This document shows positions 47,899 to 59,628 of a DNA stretch of 64,000 bases, one piece after another. Positions within the stretch are counted from its first letter, which is position 1, and every line of letters starts with the position of its first letter. The translations under genes were made by a program, and so were the position numbers. The notes below the pieces were generated by a model, which saw only the letters and a list, made by a program, of their open reading frames with translations, was not told the origin of the DNA and searched no databases. The DNA comes from Macrostomum hystrix (lineage: Eukaryota > Platyhelminthes > Macrostomidae), in the NCBI GenBank assembly GCA_950097015.1, contig CATNEN010000038.1, positions 19,192,001-19,256,000 on the forward strand, in the 5' to 3' direction.

Positions 47899-48214
47899 AA
47901 ACGCTGCAGTTGACCAGAATTGGTCTGAGCAGAGCCCAAGGAATAATAATTATTATAGGAGGCCTGCGCTTCGGGGTTGCAAAGACGGCCCGGCATGCAG
48001 CTCGTAGACTCGTGGATTAGTCGAGCGACACGCGCAGCAGCGCCAAGGCGTCGTGACGTCCGATGGCCGCTAGCCGCGGTGAAATTTTAAGGAGGCTGCG
48101 TGGGGGTCAACCGTCGCGACCCCAAAAGCAGCAGCAGCATCCAACAGTTCACAGTTGATGATGAATCCGATGATGACCGCTGCCGTCGCTTTACGCCGGC
48201 AGTTGGGAGTGAAC

Positions 48215-48540
48215 TATGCAGAGTGACGTTGGGAGTGAACTATACAGAGTGACGTTTGGAGTGAACTATACAGAGTGACGTTTGGAGTGAACTATACAGA
48301 GTGACGTTGGGAGTGAACTATACAGAGTGACGTTTGAAGTGAACTATACAGAGTGACGTTTGGAGTGAACTATGCAGAGTGACATTTGGAGTGAACTATA
48401 CAGAGTGACGTTGGGAGTGAACTATACAGAGTGACGTTTGGAGTGAACTATACAGAGTGACGTTTGGAGTAAACTATACATAGTGACGTTGGGAGTGAAC
48501 TATACAGAGTGACGTTTGGAGTGAACGATTCAGAGTAAAA
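48215..48540. repeat. Minisatellite, 26-bp unit
   Basis: About 12 units of GTGAACTATACAGAGTGACG(TTTGGA), degenerate to about 48610. It lies downstream of the Rab-like gene. Confidence 0.95.
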
Positions 48541-48732
48541 CTAGGAGTGAAATATTCATAGTGACACTATGAGTGAAATATTCAGGGGGACATTTGGAAG
48601 TGAACAATTCAGTGTGAACTATCGGTAATTTGCACCCTAAAGTTCCAACCCTAAAAATCAAGGAGGGCCAGATCACACTTTTGAAAAAGACTGGTGTGTC
48701 ACTTGAATACACTGGAAAGCGTTTTAATTTCG

Positions 48733-48738
48733 TTTATT
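48733..48738 (-). terminator. Possible poly(A) signal of the Rab-like gene
   Basis: TTTATT on + (AATAAA on -), 180 bp past the stop codon at 48919. Confidence 0.4.
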
Positions 48739-48918
48739 CACTTTGATTTCGAGTCTAATCAGTCAGCATACGCCGACTGGGGTTGGACCCTAGTGGCACG
48801 TGGTTGTAAGCACTTAACTGGTTTAGCGCTTAAAAGAAAATAATTGTGTATATCCATCGCAATGTCTTATTTAAGTAGGCCACCCAGGATTTAAAGTTTC
48901 ATATTTAACTTCTTTGTT

Positions 48919-50818
48919 TCACGAGCAAGCGCAAATCCTTCCTCGTCGATCTCTTCTGCCTTGATCATTGTCATCGGTTTTTGCAGTCGACCACTTATTC
49001 TTCTTCTGCTTACTCTGAGCATCTTTGACTTGCGATTTGAGCACAGTTTGAGCTCGCTGGGCTTCCGCAGTTGTCGTGGTGCGCACGACGGCTAAAGCCA
49101 AGTCAACGAACGCCTTCTGAACGTTGACGACGTTCAACGCGGAGGTCTCAATGTAGGTCAGGCCCAACTGGTTCGCGAATCTCTGCGCCTCTCGCTGCGA
49201 AACCATGCGGCCGGCCTCGTCCGCTTTGTTGCCTACAAGGCAGCATTCGAACTCGCGACCTTCGCCACTGCTGCCAACGAAGGTTCTGGCTCGATCCAGC
49301 CAGCTTGGTAGGGCTTGGAATGAGGCGAGATCGGTCACTGAGAACACCAGCATTGCACCGTGCGCGTTTCTGTAGAAATTTGACGCCCGATTCATTGCGT
49401 CGAATCGCTCCTTTGAGTATGGATTTAAGAAGAAATTTGAGTATGGATTTAAGAAGAAATTTGAGTATGGATTTAAGAAGAAATTTGAGTATGGATTTAA
49501 GAAGAAATTTGAGTATGGATTTAAGAAGAAATTTGAGTATGGATTTAAGAAGAAATTTGAGTATGGATTTAAGAAGAAATTTGAGTATGGATTTAAGAAG
49601 AAATTTGAGTATGGATTTAAGAAGAAATTTGAGTAAAGATTTGAGAAGTAATTTGAGTAGGGATTTGAGAAGGAATTTGAGTAGAGATTTGAGAAGGAAT
49701 TTGAGTAGAGATTTGAGAAGGAATTTGAGTAGAGATTTGAGAAGGAATTTGAGTAGGGATTTGAGAAGGAATTTGAGTAGGGATTTGAGAAGTAATTTGA
49801 GTAGGGATTTGAGAAGGAATTTGAGTAGAGATTTGAGAAGGAATTTGAGTAGAGATTTGAGAAGGAATTTGAGTAGAGATTTGAGAAGGAATTTGAGTAG
49901 GGATTTGAGAAGGAATTTGAGTAGGGATTTGAGAAGGAATTTGAGTAGAGATTTGAGAATGAATTTGAGTAGAGATTTGAGAAGGAATTCGAGTAGGGAT
50001 TTGAGAAGGAATTTGAGTAGGGATTTGAGATGGAATTTGAGTATGGATTTGAGAAGGAATTTGAGTAGGGATTTGAGGATGAATTTGAGTAGAGATTTGA
50101 GAATGAATTTGAGTAGGGATTTGAGAAGGAATTTGAGTAGAGATTTGAGAAGGAATTTGAGTAGGGATTTGAGAAGGAATTTGAGTAGAGATTTGAGAAG
50201 GAATTTGAGTAGGGATTTGAATTTTAATTAGTGTTAGGATTTGAGAAGGAATAGGATTTAGGATTAACTAGGGTTTTTAGTTAGAGTTCCAGTCAGGACT
50301 TGAGTTGGGATTCAGTGGGGATTTGAGTAGGGATTTTTGGGATTGATTTGAGTTGCATTTGAGTTATTTAGAGCGAAGATAAAGTCCAATAGGGCAGAAA
50401 TTAACCAAATGACAATCGAACCCTGGATTAGCCAGTTGACCTGTGAGAAACACTAAAAAATATAAAATAATTAATAATAGACCCCAAAAACGCATTGTGT
50501 ACAGACCATTCCTCCAATGTCCCACATCCGCAGCTGTACAGTCTTGCCGGCCAATCTCATAGCGCAATGCGAAAAGTCGCACAGTACAGTCAACTGCACC
50601 TGGTCAACGTCGGCGGTCTCGTCTAAGAATTTGTTGAGCAAACTTGTCTTACCAACGCCACTACTGCCCAGTAGGATAATCTTCAACTTGAGCTCGGCTG
50701 TATCGTCGAGTCTGTTCTCAATGAACGCCATTGCGGCTCGCTTCTTTTTAGCCGCGTCTCTGTCCTTTTTTACGTCGGCCGCCGAGCACACCGCCGACGA
50801 AGATGCCGACCGGTCCAT
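48919..50818 (-). CDS. Divergent Rab-like small GTPase
   Basis: Two minus-strand exons join in phase 0: 50818-50507 and 49410-48919, giving 267 residues. After a charged N-terminal extension of about 45 residues come the G-motifs: P-loop GSSGVGKTS, a G2-like LTVLCDF threonine, G3 WDIGGMERFD, G4 GNKAD and G5 ETSAL, with the Rab-typical FYRNAHGAMLVFSVTD between G3 and G4. The C-terminus ICACS offers a CaaX or CxC prenylation site, so the protein is probably membrane-anchored in vesicle traffic. Switch II is unusual: the canonical WDTAGQE reads WDIGGME, replacing the catalytic Gln. The subfamily cannot be assigned. The single intron is almost entirely minisatellite. Confidence 0.85.
49411..50225. 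repeat. Minisatellite, 24-bp unit, abutting a 3' splice site
   Basis: About 33 units in two subfamilies: TATGGATTTAAGAAGAAATT(TGAG) at 49411-49632 and TAGAGATTTGAGAAGGAATT(TGAG) at 49633-50225. On the coding strand the array runs up to the Rab-like exon 2 acceptor (ACTCAAAG|GAG), so its TTTCTTCTT tracts must supply the splicing signals. The unit is eight codons long, producing a false 308-codon + strand ORF. Confidence 0.95.
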
Positions 50819-51224
50819 TGGCCAGTCGGCCAGTTTCTTGGAAAATATTTCTAAGAAATTGAGATCGTATTAGTCACACAATTGAGCAGTTGCTTTGCAA
50901 AGTAAAGGTGGGAATTCGGTTGGTTAACAGCCTTTGTAGAAAAGCTTTTGACTCTAGGAGGCTATAGGGAGTCACCTACCGTGCTCTGCCTGTTGTTTTG
51001 TGTTTATGAAAGAGCGGCGAATAAAGAGAATGTTAATTAACTTTGCTGACATGCTAGGCTAGCACTTACTGCGTGTTCAGCGACTGTGCATTTGCATAAT
51101 ATATATAACTTCACTAATGTTATGTGTTGCTTTGTGAAGTCAGCTCGACCTAAAACATTGTGTCAATATAATTTCAGGAGTATAGACTTGGTCAATAAAT
51201 TGATTCTACTTTGAAAGCTGAGGC
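50819..51224. other. Spacer upstream of the Rab-like gene
   Basis: Presumed promoter region; nothing specific identified. Confidence 0.35.
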
Positions 51225-52182
51225 AATGAAGCATGAGGGAATGAAGCATGAGGGAATGAAGCATGAGGGAATGAAGCATGAGGGAATGAAGCATGAGGGA
51301 ATGAAGCATGAGGGAATGAAGCATGAGGGAATGAAGCATGAGGGAATGAAGCATCAGGGAATGAAGCATGAGGGAATGAAGCATGAGGGAATGAAGCATG
51401 AGGGAATGAAGCATGAGGGAATGAAGCATGAATGAGGGAATGAAGCATGAGGGAATGAAGCATGAGGGAATGAAGCATGAATGAGGGAATGAAGCATGAG
51501 GGAATGAAGCATGAGGGAATGAAGCATGAGGGAATGAAGCATGAGGGAGTGAAACATGAGGGAATGAAGCATGAGGGAATAAAGCATGAGGGAATGAAGC
51601 ATGAATGAGGGAATGAAGCATGAGGAAATGAAGCATGAGGGAATGAAGCATGAGGGAATGAAGCATGAGGGAATGAAGCATGAGGGAATGAAGCATGAGG
51701 GAATGAAGCATGAGGGAATGAAGCATGAATGAGGGAATGAAGCATGAGGGAATGAAGCATGAGGGAATGAAGCATGAATGAGGGAATGAAGCATGAGGGA
51801 ATGAAGCATGAGGGAATGAAGCATGAGGGAATGAAGCATGAGGGAGTGAAACATGAGGGAATGAAGCATGAGGAAATGAAGCATGAGGGAATGAGGCATG
51901 AGGGAATGAAGCATGAGGGAATGAAGCATGAGGGAATGAAGCATGAGGGAATGAAGCATGAGGGAATGAAGCATGAGGGAATGAAGCACGAGGGAATGAA
52001 GCATGAGGGAATGAAGCATGAGGGAATGAAGCATGAGGGAATGAAGCATGAGGGAATGAAGCATGAGGGAATGAAGCATGAGGGAATGAAGCATGAGGGA
52101 ATGAAGCATGAGGGAATGAAGCATGAGGGAATGAAGCATGAGGGAATGAAGCATGAGGGAATGAAGCATGAGGGAATGAAAG
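51225..52182. repeat. Minisatellite, 15-bp unit with a 297-bp duplication
   Basis: More than 60 units of ATGAAGCATGAGGGA. Four-base insertions (CATGAATGAGGG) and a GGGAGTGAAACATG variant mark the phase. The insertions at 51431 and 51480 recur at 51728 and 51777, and the variant at 51545 recurs at 51842, all exactly 297 bp apart. Confidence 0.95.
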
Positions 52183-53030
52183 GGAATGCTTAGAACTTTT
52201 CTACGACATGAAAACAAAGAGTCGTAAAGCAAAGTCAAGTTAAACGCATGCTTAAGAACTTATTTATCACTGGGTTTTAACGACTTAGCTGGTCTATTCA
52301 ACGCGCATTGTCTATAGGCTTGTGACTTGCCTGATTTCATTAATTCATAAGTGGTCACACATGAAGGGGGGAAATAATTCTAGTATAATTAGCACACATA
52401 CCTATGAGATTTCAACTCTCACCTGCGCTTCTGTATACACTTGTCCCGGGCCACTTAGCAACCAGCCACCATAGCATATGGACAGGAACTGACAAACTAA
52501 CACACACACTATACTGCTCAGGGACTCAGACTAAACTAGTCTGCACTCTCAGGTGGCGGTTAAACAGATTGATTGCTCCAGCTCAGTGCCCATAAGCATA
52601 GGTTTAACCCTATTATTTTGTTTTACTTCTCTCTGTTTTCAGGTCGTCGGCTAGTTCCATAGTACTCAAATGCAGGTGTACTCAACCAGGGCTACCTGGC
52701 CAAGGGATGGGATAGAGAATGTGCTCGTTTGAGCAGGTCAGAGTAGGGGGTATCTGGCCAGTGAGTAGCCGGGATTAGTACTGGCGGGGAGAGAGGATCT
52801 CGCGGTGATTTCAATTCGTCCTACTTCTAATCAAACCGAAAATGACCGGTTGTCATGGCAACGAATTTGCGCGAGCAGTGAGTGCGCGGGCCGCAAGCAC
52901 AGGTTAGTGCGAAGTGTGTGAGCACTGACAGGAAACCTACACACGGTAGCTAGGGATTTCTTAAGGACTTTGGGAAGGTATTTGAGGCACCGAGACAGGC
53001 AAAGAAGAGGCTATCGACACGAGAGTAAGA
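52183..53030. other. Spacer and presumed 5' region of the EML-type gene
   Basis: GC content rises from about 52660 toward the EML start codon, consistent with a promoter and 5' UTR. No TATA-type element can be assigned. Confidence 0.35.
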
Positions 53031-56000
53031 ATGGCGAATTTTGAGCGACAAGGTAAGCATGCCTTTCTGTTTAAAATATTGTTTGTTTCAATCAAATTGA
53101 AGCTAAGATCTGCTTTAATAAATTATCATTCTTGTTTAATTCACAATCGATTAATCAAAGATAGATTCTTCTTCTTCTTCATTCTTGGGGGGTGAGTGGT
53201 AGAGCAGTCTAACGCGTTTGTCTCTCGCACCAAGGTCCCTGAGCTCGATTTCGCGGCGAGGCCACATTTATTTGGGTCGCAGCCGCGGAGAGAAGGCTTG
53301 GGGGCTTGTCGTGCAATTTACGCCAATCAGGGCCAACCTCCAAGGCACAGTGAGAGTGTACACTGCCTGACGATGAGAAAGTCAGGGCAGATGTACACAC
53401 CTGTGTGACCGTGTGCTCGAGTACAGTATCTGTGTGTGTGTGCTCAGGAGTCAGCGGAATGGGCAGAGTTGCCTCCTCGCTGGCTAAAGGTCAAGTGTCA
53501 CCAAATGATGTGCCATTCATTGCCCGCAGCCCTCCTGCAGTTACTATCATTATTTTTAGAATCGATTCTTAAAACTCAAAGATTGATTCGTCGATTTTAA
53601 AAGCTCAAAAGGCCTTTCCAACTATTGCAAAATAGCCGTCGGCAGAATTTCGAAGAAATTCTGAGATTGATCCAGCAATCAGAATTCGCCCAGTTCCCAT
53701 CCAGCAACCAAAAAACAAACCTCGCTTCAGACGAAACCCACGCGGCTCTGCAGCTGGGTAGATCTCGAGTAGTGCTGGACATCCCCAGCGCCTACGCGAC
53801 CGGCTTCGACCCAACGCAAAGCTTGCCTCCGCCGGACCGGCAGCTTCAGCTGGAGTGGATCTACGGTGCCAGGGGCAGCGACTGCCGCAACAACCTCATC
53901 TACCTGGACGTCAGCGGGGAGCTCGTCTACTTTATGGCTGCGGCTGTGGTGCTGCACAATGCGGAAGCTGGAACTCAGAGGCACTATAATGAGCACACGG
54001 ACGATGTGCAGTGGTGAGGGATGGTTTTTCGGATAGACTTCGAACAGAGTGTTTGTTAGGTTAGCTTTGTTATGTTATGTACTGAGGTACACTACTGTGT
54101 GAGTGTGTTGCCTGTTTAACATTCCTGATCCTGTCGCTTAGCAGTTGCACGACCTCAGAAATGTATTATACGAGTGTATTTACCTTTCTCCCAGCATCGC
54201 CCTGCACCCGAATGGCAACACGCTGGCAACGGGGCAGTCCTGCGGGCACCGCAAAGTGCAGGGCAAGGCTCACATCCGGGTTTGGCTGGCCGGCAGCCTC
54301 GAGACGCTGCACGTTCTCGGCGAGGACGACTTCCAGCGCTCTGTCAGCTGCGTGGCGTTCAGCTCGTTCGACAAAGGCGAGCTACTGTGCGCCGTTGACG
54401 AGGCCGACGATCACCACCTGTCCGTCTGGGACTGGAAGGCCGAGAAGCGGCTGTGCCAGGCCAAGGCCTCCAAGGAGCCCATCATGGACGTCGAGTTCAA
54501 TCCTCAGGAGCCAAATGCCATTGTGAGCTGCGGCCGGGGACAAATCTCTTTCTGGACCATAGACGACTCAAGAAATTTGGAGGCGAAGAGAGGAACATTC
54601 AAGGTGAGTGGATAACCAATAATGGCTTCAGACTGATTGATCGAGTAAATTGATTGATTAATTGATAGATTGAAGCTTAGTTGCATTCCCACAGCAACCA
54701 GCAATGAGGTCTTCTGCTCAGGCACACTCATACAGGGGCATCTGTCATCCGCCCTGACTACTTCCTTGTACCCCGAAAGTGAGGTTATCCCGCAAAAGGC
54801 ATGAAACGCGTTAGACCGCTATTCACCACTCACCCCTATTGACAAGGGATAAATAAATATTTATTGCAGTCCTTGCTTTGACACACAATATTTGCCGTTC
54901 AATGCACAATTGCTATAGCCCAAAAATTTGACACCTTAATGAATTTATCTTCGAAATGCAATAATTGTTGCACCATTGATTCCTAAAATCGCATCTCATG
55001 AAAGCAGCGGGAACTGTGGCCAGTGTTTCCCTGCTACCTGCAGCAGTGCAATGGTTCCAGTTTGAATTCGACCGCATCTGGGTCAACAGCAGCAGGCAAC
55101 AAAAAGTGGCGCTACCCATTGGTAAACAACGGACAGCACGCCATCGCAATGTGCTGTTCCATCTGCACTTCCGTGATGTACTGTCTAAAAAAGCATTTTT
55201 TTAGTTGCAAGACATCCCAGTGATGTGTAGTGACCATGCTTGACCGTTTAAGTGACTGTACAATAATTTCATTAATTCTGGTAGTTTTTAAACCAAGGTC
55301 TTGCAATTTGGTAGCTTGGGCCCAATGTCCTAGAATGTGAGTAACGAGTACACCAATTAGTTAATGTACAGATGCTACGTGCCCCTAAAACCTTTGTTAA
55401 AACGCCCATTCTTTTTATTGCGCTTTTAACGTGCAATTTACTTGAGTTTATAAAAAATTTCTGTCGGTCTAAATGCTCAGAAATCTGAAAGTTTGTGACA
55501 AACAAACTAGACGCTTCGAACATAACCTTTTAGTTGTGTGCAATCTCAGTTAGTTCCTCGTCGATGCCACTAAGTGTTTTTTCCAATTCGCACATAACTG
55601 TAAAATTACTGCGTTTTTAGGGCAGCTGGAAAGTGCACGACCTTGCAGACAACAAGCAGACAGAGAATGTACGAGTACCAGTCAGTGTCCCTGTCGAAAT
55701 AACTTCATTTTGCTTTCTGTTTTTTTTTCTTTTTCTCCCGACTCAGACAGTAGAAAAGATCACAGAATATTATTTAGATTTTTTTCTCGAAAACTCAGGT
55801 TGCAGTTGTTTTCTGAAGGCTGAAAATTTGAAACTGCTTATTTCCGAATTTCAGGACAAGGAGGCGCCAAAGTACATCTTAGGCCTGGCCTTCAGCCCCA
55901 AAGGGTTTCTGGTGTCTGGTGACTCTAACGGAAACATCCTGGTTTGGGATAAAGGTTAGATCCAACTGTTATTATCAGCTTGCTTCTCTCTGCGTTTTGT

Positions 56001-58063
56001 TTGGTTTTCTCCCTCCGTATGTTCAAGTTCTTGGCTGGCCTTTCTCTCTTCTCTTACTCGTCTATGATTGGCTCACTCTTCGCCTGTCTTTCCTCAACCA
56101 CCTCATTTTTCATCTCTTACCCTCTTGTAGTCCTTTTATGCTCCAAGTCAATACACCAATTGTTTCTTCCGACGACACAATAGAACATTTGTTATGGGAG
56201 GTTATGTTTATTTTCACTGATTAATATAGCCATCGTAACTAACTGAAGCGGTCTCAATGACATCGAACTCAAGGAAAGCTCCAAAAGAATCCGGTGCAGA
56301 GAAACTTAACTTCCTCCAGCTAGCAGAGAACTGGTCATCAAATGTTTCTTGAATAACATTTCAACGTGAAATGATCTGCATTCGCTTTCTTTCCACTTCA
56401 ACAAGGTCGCAACAAGGTGACCCGTGAGCTGGCTGGCGCTCACACCGACGCCGTATTCTCTCTGACCTTCCTCCGCGATGGTCGTCTAGTCAGCGGCGGT
56501 CGCGCAGGCCGGCTGGTACTCTGGGACGACTCCTGCCAGCGGAAGCTGCTAGACACCGAGGTACCGTCGGCATACGGCGCCGTGCGCTGCGCTGTGCAGG
56601 GCAAAGGAGAGACGCTCTACCTGGAGACAGTGAAGAACTGTGTCCTGCAGGGATCATTCTCTGATGGCTTCTCGCCAGTCTCTGTGGTGAGGTTGACTTT
56701 CAGTGCGCAGATCAGTTTCAGTTTCTGTCGTCTTATTTTACTCGTATTTTTCACTTAAACTCATGAGGTTTCAACTTATAAAAATATTGAAGGGTCACCG
56801 CGACGATATCTGGGGCCTGTCTGTGGACTCCTCCGGTAAATTTCTAACCTGCGGTGACGATCGTCTGGTAGCATTGCGCGATCCGGAGTCGAGAAAGACT
56901 ATTTGGGAAGCGCAGGTGGGAGTTACAACAAGTTCTGCTTAGTATGACCTTTTGTAAACGTCCTGGTTTGATATTCTTGCTGTTTTTATCTCCAGGTGAT
57001 TCCTGATCGTTGCTTTTTATAGCACTCCGCAGCATGAAGTAATGTGTGCGATGCTATTTTTAGCACTTCACAAAATGACGTAATGTGTGCGATGCTATTT
57101 TTAGCACTTTAAAGATAATATGTTTTGGTTGGTTAGCTTACTCCCATCATAATACTAATGCCAAGAGGTATAAAGTCCATCGAAATTTCTATCGTAGGTG
57201 AAGCAGGGAGCCCATTGCTGCGCCCTGTCCCCAGACGGTAATCTGGCGATCATCGGCTGCCAGACGGGGCACTGCGTGGTACTAGACTGCGCCAACAGTG
57301 GCACCGTCCTACTGAGCAAGAAAATCTCGCGTGAGCAGATTGAGGACGTCAAATTCAGTCCAGGTGAGTGTTTTGAAAAGTCTTCTAGATTTTATGCGGT
57401 GCGTAACGTAACGATGTGATGGTGCACGCTGCAATAGCACACGTCAAATGACAGCTGTTACGGTCTCTAACCCCACGACAAGCCTGATCAGTAAACAAAC
57501 CTGGAATCGAAAACACACCTCTAGACGGTCAACACGTGGCCCTGGCATCGCGAGACAACAAAATCTACATTTACCGAGTGTCTAGTAACAATGGCGCTCT
57601 GGAGCCGGCAGCCCAGTGCCAGGGCCACACCTCTTACGTCACCCACATCGACTGGTCAGCTGACGGACTTCTGCTCCGCTCCAACTCCGGCGACTACGAG
57701 CTGCTCTACTGGAAGATGCCCAGCGGCCAGCGCGAGTTCTCGGATACGGTGACTCGCGACGCCCGCTGGCACACCGGCACCTGCAGTCTGGCCTTCGAAG
57801 TGGCCGGTATTTGGCGCGACGCCAACGACGGCAGCGATGTTAATGCGGTCTGCGTCAACACTGACGGCAGCCTGTGCGCAGCTGGTGACGACTTCGGCTG
57901 GTTGAATGTCTACGCCTATCCGTGCGCGGTGGCCGCGCCTGATAGGCTGCGCGGCAGCGCCCACTCCAGTCACGTGACCAATGTGGCCTTCACGCCTGAT
58001 GGGAAACGGCTGATCACGTGCGGCGGCCGTGACATGGCTGTCATCCAGTGGCTGATTGCTTGA
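53031..58063 (+). CDS. EML-type (echinoderm microtubule-associated protein-like) WD-repeat protein
   Basis: It binds microtubules through tandem beta-propellers. Exons: 53031-53052 (MANFERQ, tentative), about 53636/53656-54013, 54195-54603, 55855-55954, 56406-56686, 56793-56915, 57198-57363 and 57525-58063, giving roughly 665 residues. The HELP motif is clear (LEWIYGARGSDCRNNLIYLD). WD repeats follow with IALHPNGNTLATGQ, LSVWDWKAEK, SGDSNGNILVWDKG, RLVSGGRAGRLVLWDD, GHRDDIWGLSVD, SSYVTHIDWSAD-like GHTSYVTHIDWSADG, SNSGDYELLYW, DVNAVCVNTDGS and a final GGRDMAVIQW. Order and motifs match EML1-4. The 5' side is uncertain: exon 1 ends in phase 1, whereas the best second-exon acceptor (53635) does not fit that phase; 53655 does but is weak. 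No N-terminal trimerisation coiled coil is visible, so it may be a short EML or lack an upstream exon. Confidence 0.88.
53187..53557 (+). mobile_element. tRNA-derived SINE copy (family 1)
   Basis: Starts GGGGGGTGAGTGGTAGAGCA; box A GGTAGAGCAGTCTAACGCG, box B GAGCTCGATTTCGC. The body has CTGCCTGACGATGAGAAAGT and a TGTGTGTGTGTGCTCAGGAG segment, with tail CTCCTGCAGTTACTATCATT. It is preceded by a TTCTTCTTCTTC microsatellite and lies in the first EML intron. Confidence 0.85.
54680..54840 (-). mobile_element. Diverged SINE-like fragment
   Basis: The minus strand reads GGGGTGAGTGGTGAATAGCG then GTCTAACGCGTTTCATGCC, recalling the family 1 head, and later TCAGGGCGGATGACAGATGC and GTGTGCCTGAGCAGAAG like the SINE body. 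It is too diverged for firm assignment. It lies in an EML intron. Confidence 0.45.
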
Positions 58064-58640
58064 AGCGCTGGATGAATACAGATGGAAATGGGATAACTTC
58101 TTGTTGAAGGTGTAAATTCTTGACGTTGAGTAATATAGTTCTGATCGAGGCTGTCATGTACAGTCAATGAAGATGTCAATCAAGGTACATATCGTTATTA
58201 GTTGGGCACTAGCACGCAAACACTCACCACGTATATACTAATATCCGTCCATATTTTGCTGGTCAAAAAAGATAAAACGTGAAACTTTAGTGACGACACA
58301 ACGGTATAAGCCTACTGTGTAGTACGAGTGTATACGTAAATTATTCTGCGCAGCATCTCATTAATATGAAAAAGTTTATTTAAATATTTCTCTCTGATAT
58401 GTTCCTATTATTCACTTTCCTAAATACCGCGCTTAGAATCTCCAAGAATCTTTAGTTATGACTAATCTGATGCACAACAATTGCACTATGCTGATCGTAA
58501 TTCTATGAAATCTGTCTATTTTTCTTGAGCTATCGGCAAATTTGCCATTTGAAATAAAAGAGCATCAAAAAGTTTTAAGTAAGGCGTTTTTGGTCCCACT
58601 ACTGTGGACTGACTATAGACAATTTGACTGTGGACAATTT
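58064..58640. other. Spacer downstream of the EML-type gene
   Basis: AT-rich; AATAAA at 58553-58558 could be the EML poly(A) signal but is almost 500 bp from the stop. Confidence 0.35.
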
Positions 58641-59340
58641 GCCTGTGGACAATTTGACAGTGGACAATTTGACAGTTGGGACACGCCGTTCCTGTTCGCC
58701 CTTGTGCTTGACTCGGTGCTTCAACCGACGACGAAGATGGACTCCTACTGCGACGACGCCTTGGTCGACGTCAACCGGAAAGGCGTATCAGTATGTTTGG
58801 CTACGCCGACGACCTCGCCCTGCTGGCCGCCCCGCATCAGCTAGACAAGCTGGTTGGCGTTGCAACGACGTCGTCCTGGTGGTCAACACGACAAAGACCG
58901 TCGTGTTCTGCGTGCCGGGCGACATCGAGGTTTTTCCCGAAGCGCTGACGGGCAAGCAACAGAGCTTCTGTGGTGTCAGCATTTCGTCTACCTCGGTGGT
59001 CTGGTTCCTGACGTCCTGCAGTCCGAGACTCTACCTAGCTGATCGCCAGAGGGCGGCGCTGTTCCAGGTGGTGGTCGAGACCATCCTGATGTACAACGCC
59101 GAGACCTGGACACTGACAGACTCGCTCGGTGGCGCACGCTGGCCTTCTGCGCGCCGCCTTCAAGATCAGCGACGAGCTAGTCACTAACGCCAGACTCTAT
59201 CGCCTCGCCGGCCTGACCCGTCCAAGTGAATCGCTGCGTCGTCGTCAGACCACATCATCCGCGCCGAGTCCTGCTGCCCACAGCCGGTTCAGGAGGCGCT
59301 GTGGACACCCTAGGAGTTGCGGCCAGGCCTGAACTCGCCG
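58640..59340 (+). pseudogene. Decayed retroelement reverse-transcriptase fragment
   Basis: Across all three + frames, pieces of one RT domain can be followed: FLFALVLDSVL (58690-58722), the catalytic YADDLALLA (YADD at 58802-58813, frame 2), FVYLGG near 58983-59003, and a block resembling VVETILMYNAETWTLTDSL (59075-59130). Order and wording match the family of LINE-type polymerases that read FADDIALLS, then YLGS, then LLYGCEAWTLT. Several frame changes make it non-functional. The high GC content marks it off from the flanks. Confidence 0.75.
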
Positions 59341-59556
59341 TTTCGTAGACTGCACTTCGTCGACTGCGCCCGAACTCTGCTGGTTCGCGTTATAGAAGAG
59401 CATCGAGTCTTTTTAAGGCAGTAATTCTGTTCCACGGTCAAATAGTCCAAATTGTGGCAATAAATTGTTGTGTACCAACCAATATCTGCCCTGTAAAATC
59501 AGTACAAAAAGTTGGGAGGGCTCTTAACAAGACTTCCTGCGACTTGTTAAAAGCAA

Positions 59557-59628
59557 GGCTCAGTGGTCTAGGGGTATGATACTCGCTTAGGGTGCGAGTG
59601 GTCCCGGGTTCAAATCCCGGCTGAGCCC
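59557..59628 (+). tRNA. tRNA-Pro (anticodon AGG)
   Basis: A 72-nt cloverleaf reads by eye. The acceptor stem GGCTCAG pairs with CTGAGCC, the anticodon stem CTCGC/GCGAG encloses loop TTAGGGT (anticodon AGG), and the T arm CCGGG-TTCAAAT-CCCGG is perfect. Box A (GTGGTCTAGGGGTATGA) and box B (GGTTCAAATCC) are intact. No intron and no encoded CCA. A short T-run (TTTTG) follows as a Pol III terminator. Confidence 0.95.

Noticed and set aside
49305-50231. 308-codon + strand ORF of repeated SRDLRRNL
   Set aside because: It is the translation of the 24-bp intronic minisatellite antisense to the Rab-like gene; an eight-codon unit without stops stays open by itself.
51163-52238. Long MLHSLM / MKHEGM ORFs on both strands
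   Set aside because: A 15-bp unit read in several frames and on both strands at once; the open frames follow from unit length.
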